The notes below the pieces were generated by a model. That model saw nothing but the letters and a program-made list of their open reading frames with translations. It did no database searches and had not been told where the DNA came from. A stretch of 64,000 nucleotides of DNA, taken from the NCBI RefSeq assembly GCF_003234265.2, contig NZ_CP126256.1, positions 1,736,001 to 1,800,000 on the forward strand. Direction: 5' to 3'. Source of the DNA: Curtobacterium sp. MCSS17_015 (GTDB lineage Bacteria > Actinomycetota > Actinomycetes > Actinomycetales > Microbacteriaceae). The stretch's first letter is position 1, and every line of letters starts with the position of its first letter. The position numbers were made by a program, and so were the translations under genes. Positions 23,669-37,079 of this stretch are shown in pieces.

Positions 23669-24545
23669 GCGGCCGTCCCCAGTGCCACCGCGATCCGGTC
23701 GGCACGGTCCGCCACGAGCGCGGCGACCCCGTCCGGCCCGTCGCCGAGGAGCCCGCGGGACTCGTTCACCAGGACCTGCTCGGCACGGCTGCCGTACAGC
23801 GCGCGGAGGTCCTCGATCCGGGCACCCTGGGCACCGAAGCCCGGTGCGAGGACCGGCGCGGAGCCGATCTCGTCAGCGGTGATGCCGAAGTCGTCGAGGT
23901 CGAGGGTCGCGCCGAGCACCAGCCCGACGTCACCCAGGGCCTGGTCGGCCGTCGTCCGGTTCTCGTCTGCCACGTCCACGACGATACCGGCCGCCACGGT
24001 CCGCCCCGCACGGGGGCCCTCCGCCAGCACGGCCGTCTGCAGCACGCGCGCCTCCGGGTTGCTCGTCGCGGCGAGCACGAACACGCCCGCACCGTTCGCG
24101 CGGGCGACACCGATCGTGCCGCCGAGCGAGCCGTAGCCGAGGTACGGCGACACCGTCATCGCATCCGCAGCGAACGGGCCGTCGCGGTCCAGCCAGGCGA
24201 GGGCGTAGTCGTCCCCGGTCGACCCGATGTCGCCGCGCTTGACGTCGGCCACGACCAGGAGGCCCGCATCGCGCGCCCGACGGATCGTCGCGCCGAGCGC
24301 ACGGAAGCCCGCCACCCCGGCGGCCTCGAAGAACGCGATCTGCGGTTTCACCACCGCCGCCCGTCCTGCGGCCGCGTCGACGAGCGTCGCGCCGAACGCG
24401 GTCAGGCCCGCCTCGTCACGGCCGAGCCCCCACGCCGCCAGGGTGGCGGCGTGGGGGTCGACACCGACGCAGAGCGCCGACCGCGACTCGATGGCGGCGG
24501 CGAGCCGCACGCCGAAGGGAGCCGGGCCTCCGTCACGTCCCGACG

Positions 24546-24549
<4 letters not shown>
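23665..24549 (-). CDS. pyrF: Orotidine 5'-phosphate decarboxylase (long type)
   Basis: PyrF decarboxylates OMP to UMP, the last de novo pyrimidine step. The 294-residue protein is of the longer, second type used by actinobacteria. The catalytic Asp-Lys-Asp cluster is seen in [22 protein letters not shown] and VSPYLGYGS are further family signatures. GTG overlaps the carB stop and its own stop overlaps gmk, giving two 4-base couplings. Confidence 0.96.
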
Positions 24550-27823
<3,274 letters not shown>

Positions 27824-27824
<1 letters not shown>

Positions 27825-29041
27825 CAGTTGCCCTCCTTCGTGGTGTCGGAGCCGTTCGTCGGGTCTGCGGCGGGCGTGGTGGCGTCGGCGGTGGCGGCGT
27901 CGAGCGGCGCCCCCTGCCGACGGGCGACCACCATGTCCCGGAAGCGGTCGAAGAGGTACATGCTGTCGTGCGGTCCGGCGGCCGCCTCGGGGTGGTACTG
28001 CACGCTGAACGCCGGGATGTCGAGCGCGCGGAGGCCCTCCACCACGTTGTCGTTGAGCGAGTAGTGCGACACCTCGACCCGACCGAAGCCGATCGGCGAC
28101 TCGAGGGTCTCGCCGACCGGGGCGTCGACCGCGAAGCCGTGGTTCTGGCTGGTGATCTCGACCTTGCCCGTCGTCGTGTCGAGCACCGGCTGGTTGATGC
28201 CGCGGTGGCCGAACGGCAGCTTGTACGTGCCGAAACCGAGCGCGCGGCCGAGGAGCTGATTGCCGAAGCAGATCCCGAAGAAGGGCCGACCGTCGCGGAG
28301 GCTCTCCTGCAGCAGGGACACCTGCGCGTCGGACGCGGCCGGGTCACCGGGGCCGTTCGAGTAGAAGAGGGCGTCCGGGTCGAGCTCGCGGAGCCGTTCG
28401 ACCGTGACGTCCTGGGGCAGCACGTGCACCTCGAACCCCCGTTCGGAGAGGTACCGGGTGGTGGACGCCTTCACGCCGAGGTCGAGGACGGCCAGTGTGC
28501 CGATGCGCTCACCGACCGGCGCGACGACGTACTCCTGGGCGGTGGAGACCTCGGCGGACAGGTTCTTGCCCGTCATGCCGGACTGCTCGGTGACGATCCG
28601 GAGCTGCTCGTCGGCGTCGAGGGCGGCGTCGGCACCGCTGAACACGCCGCCCTTCATCGCACCGGCGTCCCGGATGCGCCGGGTGAGGGCACGGGTGTCG
28701 ATGCCGGAGATCCCGACGATGCCGTCGCGCACGAGGTGCTCGTCGAGCGAGGCGTTCGCCCGGTGGTTCGACACGACGCGGCTGGGGTCGCGGACGACGT
28801 ACCCGGCCACCCAGATGCGGCGGGACTCGGGGTCCTCGTCGTTCACCCCGGTGTTGCCGATGTGCGGTGCGGTCTGCACCACGATCTGCCCGGCGTAGGA
28901 GGGGTCGGTGAGCGTCTCCTGGTACCCGGTCATGCCGGTCGCGAAGACCACCTCGCCGAGCGTGCGCCCACGGGCGCCGTAGGCCCAGCCGTCGTACCGG
29001 GTGCCGTCTTCGAGGACCAGTACGGCCCGTTCGCGTGTCAT
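27824..29041 (-). CDS. carA: Carbamoyl-phosphate synthase small subunit
   Basis: CarA is the class I glutamine amidotransferase that supplies ammonia to CarB. The 405-residue protein has the N-terminal [18 protein letters not shown] and [19 protein letters not shown]. The glutaminase nucleophile lies in [16 protein letters not shown] and the His-Glu pair in [13 protein letters not shown] placed the start at ATG 29041, which shares one base with the upstream stop (TGATG); the frame is open further upstream but into the neighbour. The last 25 residues are variable. Confidence 0.97.
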
Positions 29042-29583
29042 CAGTTCGTCCCTTCGCCCGCGGTCTGCGGGGAGTCGTTCGTCGTCACCAGTGCCTGCAG
29101 GGCGGTGAGCGCTTCCGCGTCGCCCTCCGGGAACCGGAAGTAGGTGTCGAGGTCCGTCGCTGCTGCGGCGCCGGTCGCCGTCCATCGCAGTCGGACCAGT
29201 CCGCCGGGCTCGACCACGCGGTCGATCGCCCACGTGGCCCGGTCGGCGCCGCGGACGGCACTGCGGGCGATCCAACGGTCGTCCGTACCGGCGTGGTGCA
29301 GCACGACGCCGGTCGCGTGCACGGTCACACCGCCCCGTCCGCGGAACCCGAGCCCGCCGGCCGTGATCCGTTCGAGCGGTTGGTCGGCGCGCGTCGTCGC
29401 GACGGTGAACCCGTCCCACGAACCGGTCGCGGCGCCGCGGTCGGCCGGCACCGGGACGGGAGGCACGGCCTCCGCCTGCCGTCGGCTGCGCGTCCGCCAC
29501 GTGCGGGCCATCGCGACGAACAGCGCGGCCACCGCGAGCAGGACGACCCCGCCCAGCAGCCAGCGTGCCGCGTCACCGCTCAT
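29041..29583 (-). CDS. Membrane-anchored protein of the pyr operon, unknown function
   Basis: A 180-residue protein with one N-terminal transmembrane helix (about residues 8-26) followed by basic residues and a beta-rich domain ([34 protein letters not shown]) of PH-like character. The position between pyrC and carA is the same as that of the uncharacterised membrane protein in the mycobacterial pyr operon (Rv1382), so they are probably orthologues. ATG overlaps the pyrC stop; the end overlaps carA by one base. No enzyme motif is seen. Confidence 0.85.
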   Translation of the reverse strand: MSGDAARWLLGGVVLLAVAALFVAMARTWRTRSRRQAEAVPPVPVPADRGAATGSWDGFTVATTRADQPLERITAGGLGFRGRGGVTVHATGVVLHHAGTDDRWIARSAVRGADRATWAIDRVVEPGGLVRLRWTATGAAAATDLDTYFRFPEGDAEALTALQALVTTNDSPQTAGEGTN

Positions 29584-30935
29584 GCCGTCGCCACCCGTGC
29601 CGCTGCCGCTCGTGCGGCGACGGTCTCGCTGTCGAGGAGCTGCCCGTCGAGCACCGTCGGCATGCCGTGGTGGAAGGTCGCCACGACCCGGCCCGGCAGC
29701 GGCACACCGAGGTACGGCGAGTTCTGCGACTGCCCGTGCAGGTCGGCCACCGAGAACTCGCGGCCTGCGGCGGGGTCGTAGAGCGTGATCTCGGCCGGGG
29801 CTCCCTCTGCGATCGCGTGGCCGTGGCCCTCGACCTGACCGATCCGGGCCGGGGCGCTCGAGAGCACCCGGGCGACGTCGGCCCAGTCGAGTCGGCCGTC
29901 CTCGACCACGGCGGCGTGCACGACGCGCAGCGCGGACTCGAGTCCGACCATGCCGTTCGCGGCCGCCGACCACTCGCAGTGCTTCGCCTCGGCCGGGTGC
30001 GGGGCGTGGTCGGTCGCGACGATGTCGATCGTGCCGTCCGCGAGGGCGGCGCGGAGCGCCTCGACGTCCTCGCGCCGGCGGAGCGGCGGGTTCACCTTGT
30101 ACCGGGCGTCGTAGCCCGGAGCGCCGTCGTGTCCGGCGATGAGGTCCTCGGTGAGCAGGAGGTGGTGCGGTGTGACCTCGGCGGTGACGTCGATGCCACG
30201 GGTCTTCGCCCACCGGATCACCTCGACGCTGCCGGCGGTCGAGACGTGGCAGACGTGCAGGCGCGCACCGACGTGCTCGGCGAGCAGGACGTCCCGCGCG
30301 ATGATCGACTCCTCGGCGACCGCTGGCCACCCCGTCAGGCCGAGCTCCGACGACAGCCGGCCCTCGTTCATCTGCGCACCGATGGTCAGGCGGGGCTCCT
30401 GGGCGTGCTGCGCGAGCACCCCGCCGAAGCCCTTGATGTACTCGAGCGCCCGGCGCATGAGCAGCGGGTCGGCGACGCACGAGCCGTCGTCCGAGAACAC
30501 CCGGACCTTCGCGCGGGAGGTCGCCATCGCACCGATCTCGGACAGGTGCGTGCCCTGCAGCCCCTGCGAAACGGCGCCGATCGGACGGACCGTGACGTAC
30601 CCGGCGTCGTCCCCGAGCGCCTGCACCTGCTCGACGACGCCCGCGGTGTCGGCGACCGGCGACGAGTTGGCCATCGCGTTCACGGCCGTGAAGCCGCCGG
30701 CGGCCGCGGCCCGTGAGCCGGACAGGACGGTCTCGGACTCCTCGTGACCGGGCTCCCGGAGGTGCGTGTGCAGGTCCACGAGCCCGGGCAGGGCGAGCAG
30801 CCCGTCCGCGTCGACCACGGTCGCACCTGCGGCGTCGAGACCGGGACCGACGGCGGTGACCAGCGGACCCTCGAGGCGGATGTCGGCACGCGAGCCGTCG
30901 ACGAGCTGCGCGCCGCGGATGAGGTGTGCGGTCAT
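29580..30935 (-). CDS. pyrC: Dihydroorotase
   Basis: PyrC cyclises carbamoyl-aspartate to dihydroorotate. The 451-residue amidohydrolase has the zinc-binding His56 and His58 in [13 protein letters not shown], later histidines in [10 protein letters not shown] and [10 protein letters not shown], and the catalytic Asp in [10 protein letters not shown]. This is class I, the type usually linked to pyrB. The ATG overlaps the pyrB stop (ATGA). Confidence 0.97.
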   Translation of the reverse strand: MTAHLIRGAQLVDGSRADIRLEGPLVTAVGPGLDAAGATVVDADGLLALPGLVDLHTHLREPGHEESETVLSGSRAAAAGGFTAVNAMANSSPVADTAGVVEQVQALGDDAGYVTVRPIGAVSQGLQGTHLSEIGAMATSRAKVRVFSDDGSCVADPLLMRRALEYIKGFGGVLAQHAQEPRLTIGAQMNEGRLSSELGLTGWPAVAEESIIARDVLLAEHVGARLHVCHVSTAGSVEVIRWAKTRGIDVTAEVTPHHLLLTEDLIAGHDGAPGYDARYKVNPPLRRREDVEALRAALADGTIDIVATDHAPHPAEAKHCEWSAAANGMVGLESALRVVHAAVVEDGRLDWADVARVLSSAPARIGQVEGHGHAIAEGAPAEITLYDPAAGREFSVADLHGQSQNSPYLGVPLPGRVVATFHHGMPTVLDGQLLDSETVAARAAAARVATA

Positions 30936-31891
30936 GCCACGGTCTCCTTCTGGTGGTCGCCGGTGAGGGCGAGGTAGAGCACGGCCATCCGGACCGAGAC
31001 GCCGTTCGCGACCTGTTCGACCACGGTCGACCGCGGGTCGTCGGCGGCGACACCGGCGATCTCGAGGCCGCGGTTCATCGGCCCCGGGTGCATCACGAGC
31101 GTGCGCTCGGGCAACCGGGCGAAGCGCGCGGCCGTGAGCCCGAAGTGTCGGGTGTACTCGCGCGGGTTCGGGAAGAAGGCGTCGTTCATCCGCTCCTGCT
31201 GGATGCGCAGCGTCATCACGACGTCCGGGTCCTCGGCGAGGGCGGCGTCGAGGTCGTGGTGCACGGCGGCGCCGAACGGGCGGTCGACCGCGGGCAGCAG
31301 CGTCGGCGGGGCGGCGAAGGTCACGTGTGCGCCGAGGGCCCCGAGCAGCCAGGCGTTGCTCCGGGCGACCCGGCTGTGCAGGACGTCGCCGACGATGAGC
31401 ACGCGGACGCCGTCGAGGCCCTGCCCGCGGCTCGCCGTGCCGTGCAGCCGGCGGCGCATCGTGAACGCGTCGAGGAGCGCCTGCGTCGGGTGCTCGTGTG
31501 TACCGTCGCCGGCGTTGACGACGGGCACGTCGATCCAATCGGCCTCGGCCAGGACGCGAGGGGCGCCGGACGCCCCGTGCCGGATGACGATGCCGTCGAT
31601 GCCCATCGCGTCGAGGGTCTGCACGGTGTCCTTGAGGGACTCGCCCTTCGAGACGCTCGAGCCCTTCGCGGCGAAGTTGATGACGTCGGCCGACAACCGC
31701 TTGGCGGCGGCTTCGAACGAGATGCGCGTGCGGGTCGAGTCCTCGAAGAAGAGGTTGACGACCGTCCGACCACGCAGCGCCGGCAGCTTCCGGACCTCGC
31801 GCGTGTTCACCTCGGCCATCTCCTCGGCGACGTCGAGGATCCCGATGGCGTCGTCGCGCGACAGGTCGGCGGTGGAGAGCAGGTGCCTCAT
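30932..31891 (-). CDS. pyrB: Aspartate carbamoyltransferase catalytic chain
   Basis: PyrB joins carbamoyl phosphate and aspartate, the committed pyrimidine step. The 319-residue protein has the carbamoyl-phosphate loop [13 protein letters not shown] and the aspartate-side motif [13 protein letters not shown], plus [10 protein letters not shown]. There is no pyrI regulatory chain, as expected when PyrR controls the operon. It overlaps pyrR by 4 bases. Confidence 0.98.
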   Translation of the reverse strand: MRHLLSTADLSRDDAIGILDVAEEMAEVNTREVRKLPALRGRTVVNLFFEDSTRTRISFEAAAKRLSADVINFAAKGSSVSKGESLKDTVQTLDAMGIDGIVIRHGASGAPRVLAEADWIDVPVVNAGDGTHEHPTQALLDAFTMRRRLHGTASRGQGLDGVRVLIVGDVLHSRVARSNAWLLGALGAHVTFAAPPTLLPAVDRPFGAAVHHDLDAALAEDPDVVMTLRIQQERMNDAFFPNPREYTRHFGLTAARFARLPERTLVMHPGPMNRGLEIAGVAADDPRSTVVEQVANGVSVRMAVLYLALTGDHQKETVA

Positions 31892-32457
31892 GCCGCACCG
31901 CCCTGTTCGATGACGACGTCGTCGACGCCGTCCGTCTCGGTCAGGTGCAGCGAGACCCGTTCGTCCCCCGCCGTCGGCAGGTTCTTGCCGACGTGGTCGG
32001 CACGGATCGGCAGCTCGCGGTGACCGCGGTCGACGAGGACCGCCAGGCGGACGGCGCGCGGTCGCCCGATGCCCTGCAGGGCGTCGAGCGCGGCGCGGAC
32101 CGTGCGGCCCGAGTACAGGACGTCGTCGACGAGGACCACGACCTTGCCGTCGACGCCGCCCGCCGGGATGACCGTCGGGTGCGGTGCACGTCCCATGCCA
32201 CGGCGCAGGTCGTCGCGGTACATCGTGACGTCGAGGGCGCCGACCCGTTCACTGCCGATGCCACCGGCGGCCGACTCCCAGCCGGGCTCGATGTCCGCAA
32301 GGATGCGCCCGAGCCGTTCGGCGAGGACGGCTCCGCGAGTCGGGATGCCGAGCAGCACGAGGTCCGAGCCGCCGTGGTTGGCCTCGAGGATCTCGTGTGC
32401 GATGCGTGTCACGGCACGCGTGATGTCGGATTGCTGCAGGACCGTTCTGGTACCCAC
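31888..32457 (-). CDS. pyrR: Pyrimidine operon RNA-binding regulator / UPRTase
   Basis: PyrR binds UMP or UTP and then a hairpin in pyr mRNA, and often has uracil phosphoribosyltransferase activity. The 189-residue protein has the PRPP loop [18 protein letters not shown] and [18 protein letters not shown] chose GTG 32457 because GGAGGTC precedes it at proper distance; an upstream in-frame ATG at 32499 would translate through the leader hairpins. It is the first gene of the 13.5-kb string. Two hairpins with PyrR-type loops lie directly before its ribosome site, so autoregulation by translational repression is likely. Confidence 0.95.
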   Translation of the reverse strand: MGTRTVLQQSDITRAVTRIAHEILEANHGGSDLVLLGIPTRGAVLAERLGRILADIEPGWESAAGGIGSERVGALDVTMYRDDLRRGMGRAPHPTVIPAGGVDGKVVVLVDDVLYSGRTVRAALDALQGIGRPRAVRLAVLVDRGHRELPIRADHVGKNLPTAGDERVSLHLTETDGVDDVVIEQGGAA

Positions 32458-32471
32458 GCCGACCTCCTTCC

Positions 32472-32487
32472 TCGTCTCTCTGGACGA
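32472..32487 (-). promoter_or_regulatory. PyrR-binding hairpin next to the pyrR ribosome site
   Basis: On the transcribed strand UCGUC-CAGAGA-GACGA: a perfect 5-bp stem with hexaloop CAGAGA, matching the CNGNGA loop of known PyrR-binding RNAs. It ends just before the AAGGAGGUC ribosome site, so bound PyrR could block translation. Confidence 0.75.
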
Positions 32488-32490
32488 CCC

Positions 32491-32506
32491 CCGCCTCACT
32501 GGACGG
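32491..32506 (-). promoter_or_regulatory. Second PyrR-binding hairpin, upstream copy
   Basis: On the transcribed strand CCGUC-CAGUGA-GGCGG: a 5-bp stem (one G-U pair) with hexaloop CAGUGA, again fitting CNGNGA. It lies three bases upstream of the other copy. Same geometry, different stem bases, so the pair looks selected. Confidence 0.7.
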
Positions 32507-32531
32507 CATCAAAGGATGCTGGTTGCGTTCG

Positions 32532-32537
32532 AGCCTA
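32532..32537 (-). promoter_or_regulatory. Likely -10 element of the pyr operon
   Basis: TAGGCT overlapping the nusB stop codon. A start about 7 bases on gives a leader of about 68 bases that holds both PyrR hairpins. No clear -35 is seen. Confidence 0.45.
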
Positions 32538-32987
32538 GCGGGACTCCTGGTCCTCCGCGACAATCCGACCGGACGGTCCACGGCCACCCGCGACGGCGCC
32601 GAGCACGCCGTTCACGAAGCTCGCCGAGTCGTCGGTGGAGAGCGACTGCGCGAGCTCGACGGCCTCCGCGATCGCCACCGCGTCGGGGACCTCCGGGTTG
32701 AACCGGATCTCCCACACGCCCATCCGCAGGATGCAGCGGTCGAGGACCGGCATCCGGGCGATCGTCCAGCCCTGCGCGTGGTCCGAGATGACGCCGTCGA
32801 TCTCGTACCGGGCCTCGTCGACGCCGGTCACGATCTGCCGCGCGTAGTCCCAGCTGGAGGCGCGCTCCGGCTGGTCGAGGTGACGGACGGTCTCGGTCGC
32901 GAGGACGTCCGCGATCGGCAGCTCGCGCACCTCCGCGACGTACAGCATGTCGAGGGCGCGCTTGCGGGCCTTCGAACGAGCACTCAT
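32535..32987 (-). CDS. nusB: Transcription antitermination protein NusB
   Basis: NusB with NusE (S10) binds boxA RNA in rRNA antitermination. The 150-residue all-helical protein shows SKARKRALDMLYVAEVR, RMPVLDRCILRMGVWEI and VAIAEAVELAQSLSTDDSASFVNGVLGAV. It follows efp by 11 bases; efp-nusB is a conserved pair, often followed by pyrR as here. Its stop codon overlaps the probable pyr promoter. Confidence 0.95.
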   Translation of the reverse strand: MSARSKARKRALDMLYVAEVRELPIADVLATETVRHLDQPERASSWDYARQIVTGVDEARYEIDGVISDHAQGWTIARMPVLDRCILRMGVWEIRFNPEVPDAVAIAEAVELAQSLSTDDSASFVNGVLGAVAGGRGPSGRIVAEDQESR

Positions 32988-32998
32988 ACGGTCAGCGC

Positions 32999-33559
32999 CT
33001 AGTCGTTGACGCGGCCGAGGTAGTTGCCGTCGCGGGTGTCGACCTTGACCTTGGTGCCGGACTCGAGGAAGAGCGGGACCTGGATCTGGTAGCCCGTGAC
33101 GATCGTCGCCGGCTTCGTGCCACCGGAGGAGCGGTCGCCCTGCAGGCCCGGCTCGGTCTCGATCGTCGTGACGATCGAGGTCGGGAGCTCGACGTAGAGC
33201 GGGTTGCCCTCGTTCATCGCGATGGTGACCTGCGCGGACTCGAGCAGGAAGTTGCGCGCGTCGCCGACGACCGCTGCGGGCACGTTGACCTGGTCGTAGG
33301 TGTCCTGGTCCATGAACACGTACGAGTCGCCGTCCTCGTAGAGGTACTGGAAGTCGCGACGGTCCACCGTGGCGGTCTCGATCTTCGCGCCGGCGTTGAA
33401 CGTGCGGTCGACGACCTTGCCGGTGACGACCTGCTTGAGCTTGGTGCGCACGAACGCGCCGCCCTTGCCCGGCTTCACGTGCTGGAACTCGACGACCGAC
33501 CAGAGCTGCCCGTCGATGATGAGAACGGCGCCGTTCTTGATGTCAGTGGTACTCGCCAT
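32999..33559 (-). CDS. efp: Elongation factor P
   Basis: EF-P relieves ribosome stalling at polyproline. The 186-residue three-domain protein has the tip loop [16 protein letters not shown] with Lys32 at the position that reaches the P-site. In actinobacteria this lysine is reported to work largely unmodified. The C-terminal domain ends [12 protein letters not shown]. The start is the ATG at 33559; the open frame upstream is antisense to nothing and lies in the next gene. Polyproline-rich proteins such as IF2 are encoded in this window. Confidence 0.97.
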   Translation of the reverse strand: MASTTDIKNGAVLIIDGQLWSVVEFQHVKPGKGGAFVRTKLKQVVTGKVVDRTFNAGAKIETATVDRRDFQYLYEDGDSYVFMDQDTYDQVNVPAAVVGDARNFLLESAQVTIAMNEGNPLYVELPTSIVTTIETEPGLQGDRSSGGTKPATIVTGYQIQVPLFLESGTKVKVDTRDGNYLGRVND

Positions 33560-33614
33560 GGGTCTTCCGTTCGATGGTGTTGTGAAGGTGTCCAGGCTCG
33601 TGGAGCCCCGGACG

Positions 33615-33620
33615 AGTGTA
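33615..33620 (-). promoter_or_regulatory. Probable -10 element of efp
   Basis: TACACT about 56 bases before the efp ATG. With a 17-base spacer the -35 position reads CCGGCA, which matches TTGACA at three places. Confidence 0.4.
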
Positions 33621-33630
33621 GCGGACGGGG

Positions 33631-33644
33631 CCCGGCGTGCCGGG
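33631..33644 (-). terminator. Weak hairpin after the AarF-like gene
   Basis: CCCGG/CCGGG stem around four bases, 17 bases after the AarF-like stop; it can extend by two pairs across a bulge. It overlaps the efp -35 region. Confidence 0.3.
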
Positions 33645-33660
33645 ACCGGACCGGACCGGC

Positions 33661-35361
33661 CTACTGCCGTCGGCGCGCCAACCACGCGTCGACGGCAGCC
33701 CACGTGAGCAGCACCACGCAGGTGCCGCCGAGCAACGCCCCGGCCACGAGCGTGCTGATCACGGCCGTCGGTCGGGCCGGCGCGGCCAAGTAGACCACGG
33801 CCACAAGGCCCGCCCCGGCTCCCAGGAGCACGAGCAACACCCGGCGGACCATGCCGGAGACGGCCTGCCGGTCGCGTCGGTCGCTGAGCAGCCGGACGTT
33901 CACCGACAGCCGCCCCGCCTCGACCGCCTCGACCGCCTCGGTGATCTTGTCGATGCGGCGCGGCAGCCGCCGCGCCGAGGCCACCAGCCCGAAGAGCTCG
34001 CGGACGAGGACGGTCCGCACCGCGGCGGGCCGGAGCTGGTCCCGGATCTGCTCCGCCGCGAGGCCGCGCGACTCCTCGAGCAGGTCGAACGACGGTGCGA
34101 GCGTGCGGAGCGTGCCCTCGAAGATCGCCAGCGCGCGAGCGGCCGCCACGAAGTCGGCCGGAGCACGCAGCCGGTAGCGGCCGAACACCTCGACCGCGTC
34201 GTCCACCGTCTCGACCCCGATCCGCGCACCCGGGCCGAGTTCCTCGGCGACGAACCGTGCCAGGTCCCGACGGAAGTCGGCCTCGTCCTCCGGGTCCCGC
34301 ACCGGCGCCATCCGGAGCACCGCGTCGGCGATGCGCGAGGTGTCGTCCTGCAGGTAGGCGGCGAGGAGTTCCTGGACCGTGTCCCGGAGACCCGGGTCGA
34401 GCCTCCCGACCGAACCGAAGTCGATGAGCGCCGGCCGCCCGTCGGGCAGGACCAGCACGTTCCCCGGGTGCAGGTCGGCGTGGTAGACGCCGTCGAACAC
34501 GACCTGCCGGAGGAACGCGCGGAGGATCGTCCGCATCGGCTCGTCGAGGTCGCGGGCGGAGCGCTCGGCGCGGATCGCGCTGAGCGTGTCGCCCTCCAGG
34601 AACTCCATCACGAGCACGCGGCGACTCGACAGGTGCCGGTACGGCTCGGGGAACCGGACCTCGTCCGGACGGGCACTCCGGGCCTGCGCGGCCCGCAGCG
34701 ACTCGAGGTTCCGCAGCTCGGCGGAGAAGTCGACCTGTCGGACGAGGTCGGCGCCGTACTGCTCGGCGACCTCGACGACGCCGAGCTGTCGGGCCTGCAC
34801 GGACGTCCGGGTGAGGAAGCGCACGAGCCGCAGGGCGATGTCGACGTCCCGGCGGACCGCTGCGTCGATGCCCGGCCGCTGCACCTTGACAGCCACCGAG
34901 GTGCCGTCGGCGAGGCGGGCTCGGTGCACCTGCGCGATCGAGGCGGCCGCGACCGTGTCGGGGTCGAAGGCGGCGAACACCTCGGTGACCGGCGCACCGA
35001 GTTCGGCCTCGAGCAGCGCGGCGACCTCGTCGGCTGCGGCCGGACGGACGCTCCCCTGCAGCTGGGCGAGGCGCTCCGTCCACTCGTCCGGCAGCAGGTC
35101 GTCCCGCGTCGACAGGATCTGGCCCATCTTCACGAATCCGCCGCCTGCCTCCTCGAGCGCCAGACGCAGGTGGTCGGCCTGGTCGTGGCGGAGGTCCGCG
35201 GTCGCCGGGTCCCGCGTGAAGTCGAGCCGGCGGAACGGCAGCAGCCCGTGACGTCGGGCGATCCCGAGCACCTCGGCGAAGCGGCGCCCGCGACTGCGGA
35301 CTCCCCCGGGTCCCTGGCGCTGCTGGCTGGAGAAGTCGCTGAGGCGGGGCGGGTTCGGCAC
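33661..35361 (-). CDS. AarF/UbiB (ABC1) family atypical kinase, membrane-anchored
   Basis: A 566-residue protein-kinase-like protein of the UbiB/ADCK group. Family signatures are present: the KxGQ motif in [16 protein letters not shown], the Ala-rich loop [19 protein letters not shown], the catalytic [11 protein letters not shown] and the metal-binding LIDFGSVG. Two transmembrane helices close the C-terminus (about 505-525 and 532-555). In other bacteria members support ubiquinone or other lipid metabolism; actinobacteria have menaquinone, so the substrate here is unknown. GTG start. It lies between aroB and efp, on the same strand as both. Confidence 0.9.
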   Translation of the reverse strand: MPNPPRLSDFSSQQRQGPGGVRSRGRRFAEVLGIARRHGLLPFRRLDFTRDPATADLRHDQADHLRLALEEAGGGFVKMGQILSTRDDLLPDEWTERLAQLQGSVRPAAADEVAALLEAELGAPVTEVFAAFDPDTVAAASIAQVHRARLADGTSVAVKVQRPGIDAAVRRDVDIALRLVRFLTRTSVQARQLGVVEVAEQYGADLVRQVDFSAELRNLESLRAAQARSARPDEVRFPEPYRHLSSRRVLVMEFLEGDTLSAIRAERSARDLDEPMRTILRAFLRQVVFDGVYHADLHPGNVLVLPDGRPALIDFGSVGRLDPGLRDTVQELLAAYLQDDTSRIADAVLRMAPVRDPEDEADFRRDLARFVAEELGPGARIGVETVDDAVEVFGRYRLRAPADFVAAARALAIFEGTLRTLAPSFDLLEESRGLAAEQIRDQLRPAAVRTVLVRELFGLVASARRLPRRIDKITEAVEAVEAGRLSVNVRLLSDRRDRQAVSGMVRRVLLVLLGAGAGLVAVVYLAAPARPTAVISTLVAGALLGGTCVVLLTWAAVDAWLARRRQ

Positions 35362-35421
35362 CCCGTCAGTCTGCTCCGTGGGCCTGGAGCCGACCGGGGT
35401 ACACCGGGCTGCCCGCCGACG

Positions 35422-36519
35422 TCAGGCGCCGACCTCCTGGTAGGCGGTGAAGAGCAGGTGGTCCTCGGGGCCCTCGAGCGTCACCGGCTTGCCGACGCCG
35501 TCGAGGATGACGAAGCGGAGCATGCCGGCGCGCGCCTTCTTGTCGCGGCGCATGGTGGCGAGGAGGCTCTGCCATCGTCCCAGCGGGTAGGTCGTCGGGA
35601 GCGACAGGGCGTCCAGGATCGAGCGGTGCCGGTCGACGGTCGCGTCGTCCAGGTGCCCGGTCAACCGCGCGAGCTCGGCGGCGAACACCATGCCGACCGA
35701 GACGGCCGCGCCGTGCCGCCACTGGTACCGCTCCGCGTGCTCGATCGCGTGGCCGAGCGTGTGCCCGTAGTTGAGGACCGCGCGGCGGCCCTGCTCGGTG
35801 AAGTCCTCCGACACCACCTGTGCCTTGAGCTCGATCGCGAGTTCCACCACGCGCCGGAACTCCGGCGTCGTCGGGTCGGTCACACGGTCGACGTCGGCCT
35901 CGATGACGTCGAGGATCTCGGGCACGGCGATGAAGCCGGCCTTGACGATCTCGGCGAACCCGGCCAGGACCTCGTTCCGCGGCAGGGTCCGGAGCAGGTC
36001 GAGGTCGGCGACCACGGCGCGCGGGGCCGAGAACGCGCCGACGAGGTTCTTGCCCTCGTTCGTGTTGATGCCGGTCTTGCCACCGACGCTCGCATCGACC
36101 ATGCCGAGCACGGTCGTCGGCATGGACACGTACGGCACGCCCCGCAGCCAGGTCGCGGCGACGAAGCCCGCCAGGTCGGTGACGGCACCGCCGCCGAGGC
36201 CGATGACCGCGTCGGTGCGGGTGAAGTCGGACTGGCCCATGATCTGCCAGCAGAACGACGCGACCTCGATCCGCTTCGCCGCCTCGGCGTCGGGCACCTC
36301 GGCGATGAGCGCCTCGAGCCCGGCACCGACGAGCAGCTGGCGCAGGTCCTCAGCCCGGGCGCCGAGCGTCGGGGCGTGCACGATGAGCACCTTCGCGACG
36401 CGCGGTCCGAGGACGGCGGGGACGGCACCGAGCAGGCCGTTGCCGACCGCGACGACGTAGCCGTCCTCGCCGCCGACGCGGATCTCGGTGGTGCCCTCTG
36501 GCAGGGTCGACTCGGTCAC
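35422..36519 (-). CDS. aroB: 3-dehydroquinate synthase
   Basis: AroB makes 3-dehydroquinate from DAHP, the second shikimate-pathway step, using NAD and a divalent metal. The 365-residue protein has GLGGGAVTDLAGFVAATWLRG, PTTVLGMVDASVGGKTGIN, and the metal-binding NYGHTLGHAIEH. GTG 36519 overlaps the aroK stop (GTGA). Confidence 0.97.
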   Translation of the reverse strand: MTESTLPEGTTEIRVGGEDGYVVAVGNGLLGAVPAVLGPRVAKVLIVHAPTLGARAEDLRQLLVGAGLEALIAEVPDAEAAKRIEVASFCWQIMGQSDFTRTDAVIGLGGGAVTDLAGFVAATWLRGVPYVSMPTTVLGMVDASVGGKTGINTNEGKNLVGAFSAPRAVVADLDLLRTLPRNEVLAGFAEIVKAGFIAVPEILDVIEADVDRVTDPTTPEFRRVVELAIELKAQVVSEDFTEQGRRAVLNYGHTLGHAIEHAERYQWRHGAAVSVGMVFAAELARLTGHLDDATVDRHRSILDALSLPTTYPLGRWQSLLATMRRDKKARAGMLRFVILDGVGKPVTLEGPEDHLLFTAYQEVGA

Positions 36520-37079
36520 GGTGCTCCTTCGTCGGAGGTGGTGGGGCTGCTGGTCCGGCGGTCGGTCGGGTCGCTGCGGCGGACCCACGCGACGACGTCG
36601 TCGGCCACGCGGGACATCGGACGACGGGAGGTGTCGAGCACCAGGTCGGCGAGCCGGTCGTACGTGGGCGCGCGCTCGTCGAGGATCGACTGCCACGCCG
36701 CGATGCCGCCGGAGGCGATGAGCGGACGGTCGCTGCCGAGGATCCGCGGTGCGACCGCCTCGGCCGAGACGGTCAACAGGACGACGCGCGCATCGGCGAT
36801 CGCCGCGCGCGTCGCCGCGTGCATGACCGCTCCCCCGCCGAGGGAGACGACACCGCCAGCCTCGACCGCGCCTCGGACCGCCTCGGCCTCGAGCTCGCGG
36901 AACACGGTCTCGCCCCGCTCGGCGAACAGCTGCGGGATCGGGCCGTGCTCACGCGCGATCACCCGGTCGGTGTCGGTGAACGGCACGCCGAGGGCCTTCG
37001 CGACCCGTCGGCCGACACTGGACTTCCCCGCGCCCATCGGTCCGATCAGGACCACGGGTGCCAGGACGGCCGCGGTCAC
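36516..37079 (-). CDS. aroK: Shikimate kinase
   Basis: AroK phosphorylates shikimate. The 187-residue P-loop protein has Walker A in [17 protein letters not shown], the shikimate-binding Asp in [16 protein letters not shown], and the lid segment LGSDRPL. The GTG start at 37079 overlaps the aroC stop (GTGA); upstream in-frame sequence belongs to aroC. The last 20 residues are hydrophilic and variable. Confidence 0.96.
   Translation of the reverse strand: MTAAVLAPVVLIGPMGAGKSSVGRRVAKALGVPFTDTDRVIAREHGPIPQLFAERGETVFRELEAEAVRGAVEAGGVVSLGGGAVMHAATRAAIADARVVLLTVSAEAVAPRILGSDRPLIASGGIAAWQSILDERAPTYDRLADLVLDTSRRPMSRVADDVVAWVRRSDPTDRRTSSPTTSDEGAP

Noticed and set aside
32458..32499. Upstream ATG at 32499 as pyrR start
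   Set aside because: It would translate through both PyrR hairpins and has no ribosome site, whereas GTG 32457 has GGAGGTC at proper spacing.
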